Below are positions 33,591 through 44,874 of a stretch of DNA of 64,000 nt, piece by piece (position 1 is the stretch's first letter; every line of letters starts with the position of its first letter). The DNA comes from Hemibagrus wyckioides (Eukaryota; Chordata; Actinopteri; Siluriformes; Bagridae): the NCBI RefSeq assembly GCF_019097595.1, contig NC_080717.1:18762336-18826335 (forward strand), read 5' to 3'. The position numbers were made by a program, and so were the translations under genes. The notes below the pieces were generated by a model. The model did not search any database, was not told where the DNA came from, and was given only the letters and a program-made list of their open reading frames with translations.

Positions 33591-35066
33591 AAATATTATA
33601 AAGTTTTAATAAAAATGATTGTCTTTACAATCAAACAATGTCAAATTGTATAGAATGTCAAATAAACCTTTCTAAAATAAGTAATCATTTAAGAGCTACA
33701 ACAACGATAACAAGCTACTTACATTTGACGAAGTTGAGTTCATCCGTCTTTTTTTTCTGAGTTGAAAATATGACATCATTTCCAATAAGGGAACATAAGG
33801 AGCATTGATTCTCCCTGGATTTTGCAGTGCTTCATGTGATTATGTTTTTAGGGAGAAAACGTTTTAGTGCACTAGAAGGATTTTTTTTCTGATTGAGAGA
33901 GACAGCCCTTAAAATGGCCGACTCTCTGACTGAGATGATTGAGATGCATCTTTAATCTAACTGGCATAACACTATCTGAGCCACACTGTTTATTATTCAA
34001 TACTAGCAGTTCAAATTGAGCAATTTAAAGTACAACAGTATAAGTACTCCTTTAACGTAGCTCATTAAGGGAGAACCACTGAATACTTACTACATAGTGT
34101 GTATAAGAAATCAAGCCGCCTCAAACATTAAATCGTTTCAAATAAAATAATGTAATCCATTTCATTTACCCGATGCATTTTCATTTCTTCCTCCCAGCAT
34201 TTAATAAGGCAGAGGTATTGGATAGTGTGTGGAAGATCTTTTTTTGCTGATCTGCATCTATCTGGAAATATGGTCAGTGGTCTTCAAATGAAAAATTCAC
34301 AGTTTTCAATAAGTGATGAGCATATAAGCATATGAGCTGCTTTCAATAAGCTCTGGATGTGTGAGCATTGATTCACCAGCAGTGTTTAACCCCAGTTTCA
34401 TTTGAGTGTTTCTAACCAAGGCTTAAAAAACGAGCTAATGAACTATTTATTAACATACATTACTGTAATTGGTGGATCTGTATTATTAGACCTATTTGAA
34501 GGTTGTGTTTGTGCCTCAAAATAGAAATTTGTTATCCTGCTACTACATTACCCGTATGATTAAAAGCGATGGATTACATTCTCAACAGCAGCAATATGAA
34601 TGTAGATTAATGTGCTGCATTTCTTGTTCCTTTGCATGTTAACTTCTCTTTTTCTGCTTGGTCTAAGATGGAGTGTTCTCAGTGAAGCTGCGTTGGTAAA
34701 AATAGCAGCCCCGGTCCCTCAGTGCTCAAAATACGGCCTAGACATGCAGACTGAGAACAGCTCGATGGGGGCTGATGCTAATACACCCACCCTGCCAGCA
34801 CAATTTACACCCCGGCTCTCACTCACGGTTAATGCCCCGCACTGTACCGAACGTTGAGTGTTATTATTGCTGCTACAAGAACGAGAGAGGTTGGGGGGGT
34901 TGGGGTGGGGTGGGGTGGAGGGCGAAGTGCAGCAAACGAGACTGCCAACACAAATCTCCCCAGGCTACAGTTTAAGATTTCGGTCATAAAAAGAAATATC
35001 TCTCGAACCCAACGGGGCCACATTGATTATTCAGGAGAAAACTGTGAGGCGAAAATATTGCGGCTC

Positions 35067-35111
<45 letters not shown>
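35067..35111. repeat. (GA)n microsatellite
   Basis: A GA run of about 45 bases with one G insertion. Confidence 0.95.
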
Positions 35112-38100
35112 CACAGAGAGGGTTTGGACATGTTGGAGATTATTCACTGCTGGGTGCACTGACTTTTTCCTGTGGGATATCCCCCATGTGGGAGCAATAG
35201 CCAGAAATTAAAAAATGGCTTCTATCCTACCTCGCCATTATGTCTGAAAAGCCGAATCCTGGTGAATGAACTAAGAACAAGTATTGTATTTAGAAAAACA
35301 CACTCACACTCACACACACACACCTTTTTTGTGTGAATCACAGTGACATGTTTACTCAGCTTCACCGCTTTCTCTCTTGCTCTTTGTATTCAAAGTATAC
35401 CTTATTATACACTCCAATGTGTTTTGCACATCTGTGGGAAAATTACGTATCTGTTAATGATGTGTGAAAAGAAGGCCATTACAAGCTTCTAGACAACCCC
35501 CTCCTCATACACACACACATATGCACCAAAACACACACACACACACACCCTCCTTACTCCATTGTACCGTTTTTCCAAGAAATGGGGTTAATTGGCTTTT
35601 ACTCTCTTCTCTACACAGCAAAGTATTGTCGAGACAGAGGCCCCACCTCTAGGAAGTGCAAAAGAAAGCCAGCAGCCATGGCGTTTGGGATCAGCAGGTG
35701 GTAGAGATGATTACCCCAGTGTGCACTGTTCTCAGATCACGGCTTGTGTCTGCTGAAATGAGTCCAGACCTGCTGTGATTGCTGGCCCACCAGCTGCCCT
35801 TTATATCTCTCTGCTTTTGAAATAGCCAGACATCGCCTCGCAGAGTCGTCTGCTGATTGGGAAGCCAGTCGATATACCCAATACATGTTACAAAGCATGC
35901 ACGACTAGTATCACAGCAGTCCAGTGGCTTTAACACGTGTTTGTTGTAGGGTGGATTAAGCGGAAGAGATTGATTGGTTGATTTGGTATAATTTTCCGTT
36001 GTGAAAACTTCACAGGAGGACGTGATTGTGCTTGAAGGATCCAAATAAAACAGCACTGAGCTCTTCTTCCCAACAACAAAGCTTTATGAATAGAAAGAGA
36101 TCACGCACAGAAGGGGAACATTATGTATATAATATAACTTTTTGTTCACTATGCTGATGCTTTTCCACCAGACAGTGTTATAGCTAAGGCACCGTGAACA
36201 AATACATGATCAAATATTTTATTAATTATATTTACTTTTACTTTTCCTGAGTAAAGTCATTTTTCTTACCAAGGTACCACTTTAATTTGTATTTACAAAC
36301 ACACAAAAAATGCAAATAAGCACAAAATAATAAAATATAGTAAAATAGTAAAATGTCTGATTTTGGTGTTTGGGGATTTTATACACGAAAGTGCAAAATT
36401 TACAACTAAAAATGCATATTTTTTTTTAAAAATAATCAAATTATGATTTGCTATGTCTAAAACTTTCTGGATTAAAACAAACAACAATGCAGTATTACAT
36501 TTGCAGAAGTCTATTTCATTCAGTTAAATTGGGTACATTTTAGTATATTGTTTTTACTTGGTTTTGTAAATGACTATAGCTAACAAGAGTGCTTAAAGTT
36601 TCTTAAAATGAGGATTAAATACCACCATGGCAACGTTACGTTCATACTCTGATACTCTGATGAACAAACCCACACAAAAGGCTCATTTACATTTTGTTTC
36701 CTCTCTCTAACTTCACTTGTGACATAATTCCCATAAATCACCAGCACCATGCCTTTTGATCCAATCACACAAACAAATTAGCTTGTGGACTAATTGTGGA
36801 CTTTCGCCAAATCAGGACTCAAGATTACTAAACATGTGGGTGGAAGTAGAATTGGTGGAAGTGAAGGTCAAATGAAGTCGTCTCGAACTTCCGTCACAAG
36901 CTGGTGCAAGAGCGGCCATTTTAAAAAACAATAAGTACTAGCTGGAGTCTCTTTTCCCCTAGACAGCCTAGCACACCAAGCCTCAGTATTGTCCATGCTG
37001 TAGGGCTCCATGTTGGAAGGTGCGTCTTTGCGCATGTGTGTTTGAATGGAATCTTCTTTGCAGCCTGATCCGTTGGACATGCAGAGCTCAGCAGAAGTGC
37101 TCTAATCTCAGGAGCCATGGCCAGGATTTAAAGGGTGCTCCACCAGCCTCCATCCTGACAGCTTCCTTCTTAATACCTGCAGTTCTGATTACACAACTAG
37201 TTTTAAAGAGAAGAAAAAGAAATTACGGGGTTTTTTTTGCAACAGAGAGCGACAGAATTGGCATTGACTGGGGAATCATATGTGCCTGAATGTGTGGAAG
37301 TGTTCCCGGTAGTGCTGTTCAGTATCAGCAGACACACGGTGACCTACATACTGCAGTATCAGCTCCTCTCTGCTGTCACATTGCGGTACTGGGGTTCCAA
37401 CATGCTCTTTGTGTTTCCTGAAGGTTGATTTGACAATTACCTCAAATCTCATCCATTTAGATTATCATATCATCTTCTTGTTTAATTTCACCTCCATGTC
37501 AGTCTCACTTCTCCTTATGCTAGTAGTCATTGCCTTTCCCAGCTCCCAGCGTTCCCCTTTGAGATCTCTATGATTCAATCATCTGCTTATTGTGTTGGCT
37601 CAGAGGTCAGGAAACTCAGTCTGTAAATACAATAGAAGAGAAAATAAATGGGGATTGGAGTCTGTTATGGTGCTTGGGGTAGGAGGATGTTCTTTTGCAT
37701 TTCGGTCTCTTTTCCCCAGCTGCCTTAGTGATGGGAAGGCACCTATGATACATGTTCTACATCCAGCAGCGATGCTGCGAGAGGACAGGTTGGCACGGTA
37801 ACCTACTTTATAGCGTGTGAGCGATGAGAGTTTCTGTCAAGGACGGTTTCGTCTGACCAAGACAGTATGCTATCATGTGACTTAATACCCTTTGCCATGT
37901 CTGCCCGAAGGATTTATTATACACATGGTGCTCTGGGGTAATATCGTATCTCTCTGTATTAGAGAACTTCAGAAAAATGGGTCACTTGAGGGGAAACATT
38001 CCTCAGTCATTAAACTGATAGGATCTATAGGTCTAACATAAGCATATCCCCAGTGTCTCATCTGCACATGTCTATCTTAAGGAAGGATAAGAGGGAATAC

Positions 38101-39394
38101 CAGAGACACAGCAAGCTCATTAGAGCTTTTAGCGATTACGCTAGTCCAATGTGTTGATAATGAGGCATATCTGTGTATGTGATCCAGCTCGAGGATGCAG
38201 GTTTTTCCTAGCATCCTGAGGGTGAAAGGGATTTAAAGCGCATTTAATGCAAGAGAAGGCCCATAGGGTATCTGATTTGCATACTGACTTTCAATTCTAC
38301 ACTGCAGTGTGACTATGATGAATTTCTTCTCTGCCCTGCTTTTCCTTTCCACTTTTAGCTTCTATGAGATCACGCTGCCTGATGTGTGATCTCTCTCTCT
38401 GTCTCTTTGTCTCTCCATCAACTGCCTGGCTTAAAAAAAAAAAACACAGGTCAGATTCATATAAATGACAGGATCAAGTGGCTCACACATCTATACTCGC
38501 CTTGTGTGTAAGGGATTAAGGTTATGCTACCTATTGGCCACTGGAAGGATGTGGGATTCACATCATGCCTGTTTATATCCCCAGACGTTCACCAGTGTGG
38601 CCGGGAAACAGCAGGGCCCCTGTGATAATCCTCTCAATCCTGCTTCCATCACCACCCGCATTTACACTCTATTATACCCCTAAAGCTGATATCAGGTCTT
38701 AGTGAGACTGCTTACCAAAATAAAATCTCTCACAAAGAGCGGGATTTATATGTTATATGGTTTGTGCAATTATTATTGCAGCTGAGTCAGATCGGCTGCA
38801 GCAACGTGGGAAAGAAATAAGTATCTTAGAATGGCAAAGGTCAGCACAGTCTGATCCTCTGATAACCAGATTGCACTCTTGCCAGGTTTTAAACTTAGGG
38901 GTGAGCAGTATGACAAAAATAATCATATCAAGACTCTTGAAAGCATTACTGTGATTCATCTATAACATAATGTAAAGGTTTGCACACAAACAGCCAGCGA
39001 TATATTAGTGTTACACCAAATAAATCTGTAATCACATCAACATCTACTAGTTCTAGCCCCTACAGCCCAGTTAATACAACCATTTGTGCAATTATTATTT
39101 TTTAATGAATAAAAGAAGTGATATTTGAGAAAATAGAGATATTGAGATATTGTCATATTGTCCAGCCTTACTGGTACTAGAAGGAAATCTGAGAGGATGG
39201 AAGGAATTAAAAGCCCTCATGGCTCCCATTGCGCCGTATGTTTTGACAGCACTCAAGCCACGAGCACTGAAGTCACACATCGCGACGTAATACACTTCAC
39301 CGAACCGTGATGGAAGTGGTTTCCATGGCAACAGCTTCCTCTCATCCCCCATTCACCAAGCTTTAAATCCACTGTGGGGGTGTGAGTAGGAAAG

Positions 39395-39428
<34 letters not shown>

Positions 39429-40648
39429 ACATTTCTGCTTCTCAATTTTTCATGTGCACACTACCGGAAACACATTTACACGGAACAAAATTATTATCCT
39501 GAATTTCTATTATTCTGCTCCATGCAAATTTGTGATATCTGACTCGAGGCAGCCTGCGGATGCTGTCATTAAGAGGGCTGCTATTTTCTCCATTAACACT
39601 TTTATGGCTACAACCTCATGCATCTTTTTTTTATAGAGCATATTATGGGATGTCTAGTGGGACTGTGGACTGTTGCACCTGACTAGGGTGTGAGGCTGCA
39701 TGAAGCTGCTGATTTAATATTGTCACTGGCATGTTATAAGTCTTGCTATAACTGGCCCTGAACTGTGGTACAATTAAGCCTCAATAAACCATTATTCCTT
39801 TTCTGTGCATTGCACAATGCTTAATCGTATCTATTATGAGCTAACGAAACACAGGTAAATCTTAGTAAATCGGTTTTAGTAAGCGTTTTTCAGTATAATC
39901 TTCATTATTGTTGGTGCTGGACCTGAAGGGTGAAGGAGTATTTCCTCGACATTTCCTCACTCTAGTGGAATGAGCAATCTCTCTAGAGGAGTGTGGAAGG
40001 AAAAATCCTGAAACGGCAACGCTGAATCTATTGCAGTGTCTGCTGAACTCCTGGCTCTTTGCTAGTGCTTTGATTTAAAAAAAAAAGGGGGATTATGTTC
40101 TAGCGAATTCTGCCTTGTGCAAGATGATTTGGAGGATTACATTTCGTGCTTCCCAGGTCAGAGCATCAGATCATCTGACAAGCCATCTTTAGCCTATTTT
40201 CTGCAATATGTGGGTCAGTAGGACATTTTTAAAATATGTCACGTTGCAGGTTTATATTTTGTTTTGATTTACTTCCCTGGCTTGCTTTGAAGACATCTGA
40301 GTACACGGCATCACATTTGCACGCCATTAAACCCTTAAAGCCGTCGCTCGCTCTGAGTGCGCTTGCTTACCCAAATAAAGCCCATAACAAAAGGGCTCCG
40401 GATTTATGTGTGGCCTGCGTCCTAATGCGGCACGTGATGAAGTGCCGGATTACTAAAGAACAGTCTTACAAGTGTTTGAGATGCAACACTTTGTTTAACA
40501 ATGTTACTCCTCTCCACTAACACTTTTCTTTATGGGGTGTAATCTGATTTGACAGAAAATGCTGCCAGTAGCTTTGCTGTTCTTCAGTCAAATTGAATGT
40601 GTAATTCTATCTTTGGGTGCTTGCTAGACAGTGGGAGTGTGTTTAAAC

Positions 40649-40684
<36 letters not shown>

Positions 40685-40703
40685 GTCTTATGCTCTGTTG
40701 CAG

Positions 40704-40801
40704 CTGACATCATCTCTACGGTTGAGTTCAACTCAACAGGGGAGCTCTTGGCCACTGGGGACAAGGGAGGACGTGTGGTGGTTTTCCAGAGGGAGCAGGA
40801 G
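40704..40801 (+). CDS. ppp2r2b: ppp2r2b common exon 2 (B-beta-1 residues 24-56)
   Basis: The acceptor GCTCTGTTGCAG follows a (CT)n microsatellite; the donor is GAG|GTAAAT. The 98-base exon takes the phase-1 base of any of the three leaders and encodes [20 protein letters not shown], then [13 protein letters not shown]. This is the first strand set of the seven-blade WD40 propeller of B55 subunits and is almost invariant in the family. It ends on a whole codon. Confidence 0.97.
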
Positions 40802-41351
40802 GTAAATGCAAGAATGAGCACGAGCCTCATCCTCCACTTTCTCCTGCAAGCACTGTACTATTAACATATATTATTTTTCTTTATATACATTTTCCATGTA
40901 TAAAATGCTTGGGATAAGAGCCTCCAAATCTTTCCCCTGAGTGATCACTATTACCCTAAGGAATAGTACAGTACTTATGTAAGGTAATTTACATAGTTCC
41001 AACTGGTCAATATACAACTTTATCTGTCTCAGACAACAAACCTTAAACACACAAAAGGGGAAGTCAGCTTCATGTTTGCCTTAATGTACTGCTTTAGCAA
41101 TTACCACCTCTATTGATTCTTTCAGCTGACAGGAAATCACTCTATTTTGCTATGTATTTATGGCCTATGAATACATTCATATGCTGCATTACCACAGACT
41201 GCGACAGAGCCCAGTGCTGCATTATGTCTAATTCAGTTTGTAGCTACTCAATTAGACGTCCCGCATCCAGTCAGTAATGTTTATTGACTACAATTTTGTG
41301 CCAAGAGACAGTCTAAGAGGTTTGATTATACTTTCTCCGTCTGTCATCTAG
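40802..41351 (+). other. ppp2r2b intron 2
   Basis: 550 bases of ordinary intron. No repeat or other feature recognised. Confidence 0.8.
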
Positions 41352-41517
41352 AGTAAGAACCAACCTCAAAGGAGAGGAGAGTACAACGTTTACAGCACCT
41401 TTCAGAGCCACGAGCCGGAGTTCGACTACCTAAAGAGTCTTGAGATCGAGGAGAAGATCAACAAAATAAGATGGCTGCCCCAACAGAATGCAGCATACTT
41501 CCTTCTCTCCACCAACG
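41352..41517 (+). CDS. ppp2r2b: ppp2r2b common exon 3 (residues 57-112)
   Basis: Acceptor CATCTAG, donor AACG|GTGAGT, 166 bases. It encodes [20 protein letters not shown], then [20 protein letters not shown] and [15 protein letters not shown]. The acidic [22 protein letters not shown] block is the family signature recognised in PR55 proteins and lies in the region that contacts the PP2A scaffold and substrates. Compared with human B-beta, only the NQ..RR position differs noticeably. Confidence 0.97.
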
Positions 41518-41569
41518 GTGAGTTGAGTGAGCAGGCATCACTGTGGGTTTATGTTCTGAATCAATTTGC

Positions 41570-41732
41570 TTATCAGAAGGTTGTGAGTTCAAATCCCAGG
41601 TCTACCAAGCTACTACTGCTGGGCCCTTGAGCAAGGCCCTTAACCTCCAAAACCCCCAGTTGTATGAAATGAGATAAAAATGTAAGTCACCCTGGATAAG
41701 GGCGTCTGCCAAATGCCAAAAATGTAAATTAT
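41570..41732 (+). mobile_element. SINE copy, 5' truncated
   Basis: The B box GAGTTCAAATCCCAGG (41585-41600) is followed by GGGCCCTTGAGCAAGGCCCT and a CACCCTGGATAAGGGCGTCT / GCCAAATGCC tail. It starts only about 50 bases after the exon 3 donor. Confidence 0.8.
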
Positions 41733-42754
41733 TCGGTCCACCAATAGGAGGGATTGATATGAAGCTCAATGTGACAAATACTAATACAGTAGTGGCAATG
41801 GTGAAATATAAACAAAACATTTTCACAGTATGAACAAAACCTCTGCCATAAACTGTAATATACATGTGCATTGTGTTCCACGTGGAAGGTGAAGCTGAAT
41901 TTTTAGACAGAATGAAAATAAATAAGACTACCATTTAGAAGGAGATCCCTAACTGAAAAGCCAAAATATGTGTCCTTTCTCTGCATTAGCGATTCTTCAT
42001 AAACCCTCTTTTTAAAAACTTGTAACAGAGGAGTGCATTTACAAATGTTAGTGAATCCTGTGCATGTCTAACTACGAAATGAATTCCATTACAGTGAACG
42101 AATCCATTCCTTATTCACTGTTTACTGCGCTATATGGGACACAGCCATTTTGTGGTGTTGCTTAAATTCCTGGTGGACAAATTATATTCCCTGGATAGCT
42201 GGATAGTGCATTGTATTTTTATTATTATTTATAATGCAGTATATATCAACCACTACTTTGTACTTAGTTACACATTGCATAGAGCTTTCTCTCGACAAAG
42301 GTCGTGTAAATAAAATGTAAATATAACGCATTGCCTAGTGACTACTAAAGCCGACCCTTGTCTGTAGTCATGTTTATAATAAGCAAAAATCTTTTGATGC
42401 TTTGATGTGTGTACTTCTGGTTGCTACGCATAAAGTTTTTACAATGATGTTTTTATGATGCGCTCGCTTGTAAATGCTCTTTAAAATCAGCCCGGTGTCT
42501 CTTTGTTGTGTGATATACGTAGTGCTCTATCTATAACAGTAAATAGTGAGTAAGTGAGTGAGGGATTGAGTTCAGGCAAAGCACTTGTCTTATAGCTAGC
42601 TAACAGCAGCTAGTTAACAGTCAGTGTGCGTGTTTGCAGATTTATAGAAGTCATCTCGCTAATGTAACCTGAACTCACATGCAGCTAACCTGCTAGGAAC
42701 TAAGATTAGTTATCCCTTTTCTAGGGTTTGAAATGATTAGTTATCCCTTTTCTT

Positions 42755-42930
42755 TGGAGATGTGGTAGTTCAGTGGTTAAGGTGTTGGTCTACTGATCAG
42801 AAAGTTCAAATCCCAGGTTCACTGCTTGGGTGCCTGAGCCAGGCCCTTAATTGCTCAGGTTGTATAAGATGAGATAAAATGTAAGTTGTTCTGGATAAGG
42901 GTGTCTGCCAAATGCCAGAAATGTAAATGT
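42755..42930 (+). mobile_element. tRNA-derived SINE copy
   Basis: A box TGGTAGTTCAGTGGTTAAGG, B box AAGTTCAAATCCCAGG, body GAGCCAGGCCCTTAATTGCT and tail CTGGATAAGGGTGTCTGCCA. Close in sequence to the copies at 20.4 and 41.6 kb. Confidence 0.85.
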
Positions 42931-43133
42931 AGTCTAGTTAGCCAGCTAGCTTTGTTCATTAAACAATAGTGCTAGGTTATGTTTCGTCCTCAGGTGAGCC
43001 AAAAAACAAGCAATGTAATGTGTTTTTAATGTATAATTTAAAAAGAGAGTTTTGGTAAATGATAAATCTTAAAATACTATGACTTTGTTCTTCAGTATTT
43101 AAAGACCAAATATATAAGCTGCCACATACATTA

Positions 43134-43616
43134 CATGGTCAAAAGAGTATGTGGACACCTGACCATCGCACCCATATTTGGGTCTTCCCTGAACTATTGG
43201 AAGCACATAATTAAACAGAAGGTCTTTGTATGATGTAGCTTTTCAGTTTCCCTTCACTAGAACTAATAGGCTTAAGCAGTGAGCTCCATGATGACATGGT
43301 TTGTGGCAAGGTTGGAGTAGAAGAACTCAAGTGGCCTGTACAGAGCCCTGACCTCAACCCTACCGAACACATTTGGGATGAACTGGAACACAGACTGCAC
43401 CCCAGGCCTCCTCACCCAACATCTCTGCCTGACCTCACTAATGCTCCTGTGAATGAACAGGAAAATCCCCACAGCCATCCTCTAAAATCTAGTGGAAAGC
43501 TTTCCAAGAACAGTGGAGCTTATTATAACAGCAAAGCTGGACTAAATCAGGAATGTGGCGTTCAACAAGCACATATGGTAGTGTTAGTCAGGTGTCCACA
43601 AACCTTTGGCTATATG
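43134..43616 (+). mobile_element. Tc1-like element, third family (483 bp)
   Basis: TA-flanked. The ends are CATGGTCAAAAGAGTATGTG and its imperfect complement CAAACCTTTGGCTATATG. The plus strand (43296-43440) encodes VEELKWPVQSPDLNPTEHIW followed by DELEHRL, the C-terminal DDE motif of Tc1 transposases with P.LNP.EH.W intact. Most of the catalytic and DNA-binding domains are gone. Confidence 0.85.
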
Positions 43617-43982
43617 TATAGTGAATAAATGAAAAAGGATTGTACTGATTACTGACAGTAGTTATTAGTTGTTAGGAGAGGATAGCAAAATGCATACATT
43701 AACCATAACTAACGCAGTATATATTCACACTATATTGACTTTGAAAATTGAAACTGAATTTGAATATATTGAAAATGAAGCAAAAGGTATGTAAACAGAC
43801 ACATTTTCAAAGAGATTTTCATGCATTATAAAATGATGATAGGTTCAGTCTTCCTTCCTGTCCTACTGAAGAAATGCAGGGAGTGTTTAAGTTATTTCAG
43901 ACGATATAACTTACATGCCGCATGAGCTGGAGAGCTGCCACTATTGTGCCAGATTGTGTGCAGTCTCTTGTTGCTTATACTC

Positions 43983-43985
<3 letters not shown>

Positions 43986-44039
<54 letters not shown>

Positions 44040-44040
44040 T
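43986..44040. repeat. (CT)n microsatellite at an exon acceptor
   Basis: A nearly pure CT run of more than 50 bases ends 7 bases before the exon 4 splice acceptor. Confidence 0.95.
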
Positions 44041-44047
44041 CTCACAG

Positions 44048-44160
44048 ATAAAACTGTGAAGCTGTGGAAGATCAGTGAGAGAGATAAAAGACCAGAAGGT
44101 TACAATTTGAAGGATGAGGATGGGAGGATCCGAGACCCTGCCACCATCACATCACTACGG
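44048..44160 (+). CDS. ppp2r2b: ppp2r2b common exon 4 (residues 112-149)
   Basis: Acceptor CTTTCTCACAG, donor CGG|GTCAGC, 113 bases. It completes the split GAT codon and encodes [20 protein letters not shown] then [21 protein letters not shown] repeat ends in [10 protein letters not shown]. The following charged loop corresponds to the beta-hairpin arm by which B55 grips the scaffold subunit. Confidence 0.97.
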
Positions 44161-44395
44161 GTCAGCACGATGCATCACCGCAGTGTTATACAGCTAATAC
44201 AGTTACTACACTATACAATTAACGTGTTATTACGCAACAGTCACTGAGGCAGAAGTATGTAGAGATGGTCAGATAATCTTTACATCTTAACAGGATTTAA
44301 TGTTTTCTGGGCAGCTCAGAAATGTGAATTGTGTGATTTTTGAAGAAATCTCAAACATTTAGTCTTTTCACTGTACAGAGTCTTTTAGCGACACT

Positions 44396-44398
<3 letters not shown>

Positions 44399-44458
<60 letters not shown>
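44399..44458. repeat. (A)n(TA)n tract
   Basis: About 30 consecutive A followed by about 16 TA dinucleotides. Confidence 0.98.
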
Positions 44459-44462
<4 letters not shown>

Positions 44463-44843
44463 CAACATCAGTGCTTTTTCTAATCTGGTGACTATGTCTT
44501 CCTTTGTCAGAAACTGAATAGCTGACTATAGTCTTTTCATCTTATTCACAGAACTGATGACTATGGCTTGAGCTTGACAGAATGCTTTGTAAAAAATCTT
44601 TTCTGTACGAAACCGACGCTAAGGCAGGTCGTAGCAGTTCACCAGAATCTTTATGGTGCATCCTGTTGTTAAAGCTACGCGTAGCAGTCACTCATCAGTT
44701 CAATTCCCATGTGCAAATCACGTTTTCTGTGTTCAGAGCCGGCACTGATAAATGATCTGCTATCATCAATAGACACTGTCTTTCTCCTAATCAAAGCCAG
44801 CTGGTGAGAGTGATGATTGTGTGCAATGAAAGAGACATGATCA

Positions 44844-44874
<31 letters not shown>

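Larger units (their letters stand above)
29457..40703 (+). other. ppp2r2b intron between the B-beta-1 leader and exon 2
   Basis: About 11.2 kb without a supported exon. Contents are a (GAT)n array at 29941-30000, an interspersed repeat at 30236-30482, a (TGAA)n tract near 32273-32300, a (GATA)n array with a retroposon tail at 33451-33590, GA-rich tracts near 35070-35110, CA runs near 35300 and 35510-35547, and a CT run at 39399-39424. The remainder is unique. A 121-codon open frame at 35691-36056 (minus) shows no family resemblance or splice context. Confidence 0.6.
41518..44047 (+). other. ppp2r2b intron 3 with two SINEs and a Tc1-like element
   Basis: It holds SINE copies at 41570-41732 and 42755-42930, a Tc1-like element at 43134-43616 and a (CT)n run at 43986-44040 that serves as the pyrimidine tract of exon 4. 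No additional exon is seen. Confidence 0.8.

Noticed and set aside
35691..36056. 121-codon open frame on the minus strand in the ppp2r2b intron
   Set aside because: No recognisable motif, no splice-site or promoter context, and composition like the surrounding intron.
41602..41934. 110-codon minus-strand open frame
   Set aside because: It runs through a SINE copy and its flank and has no protein features.
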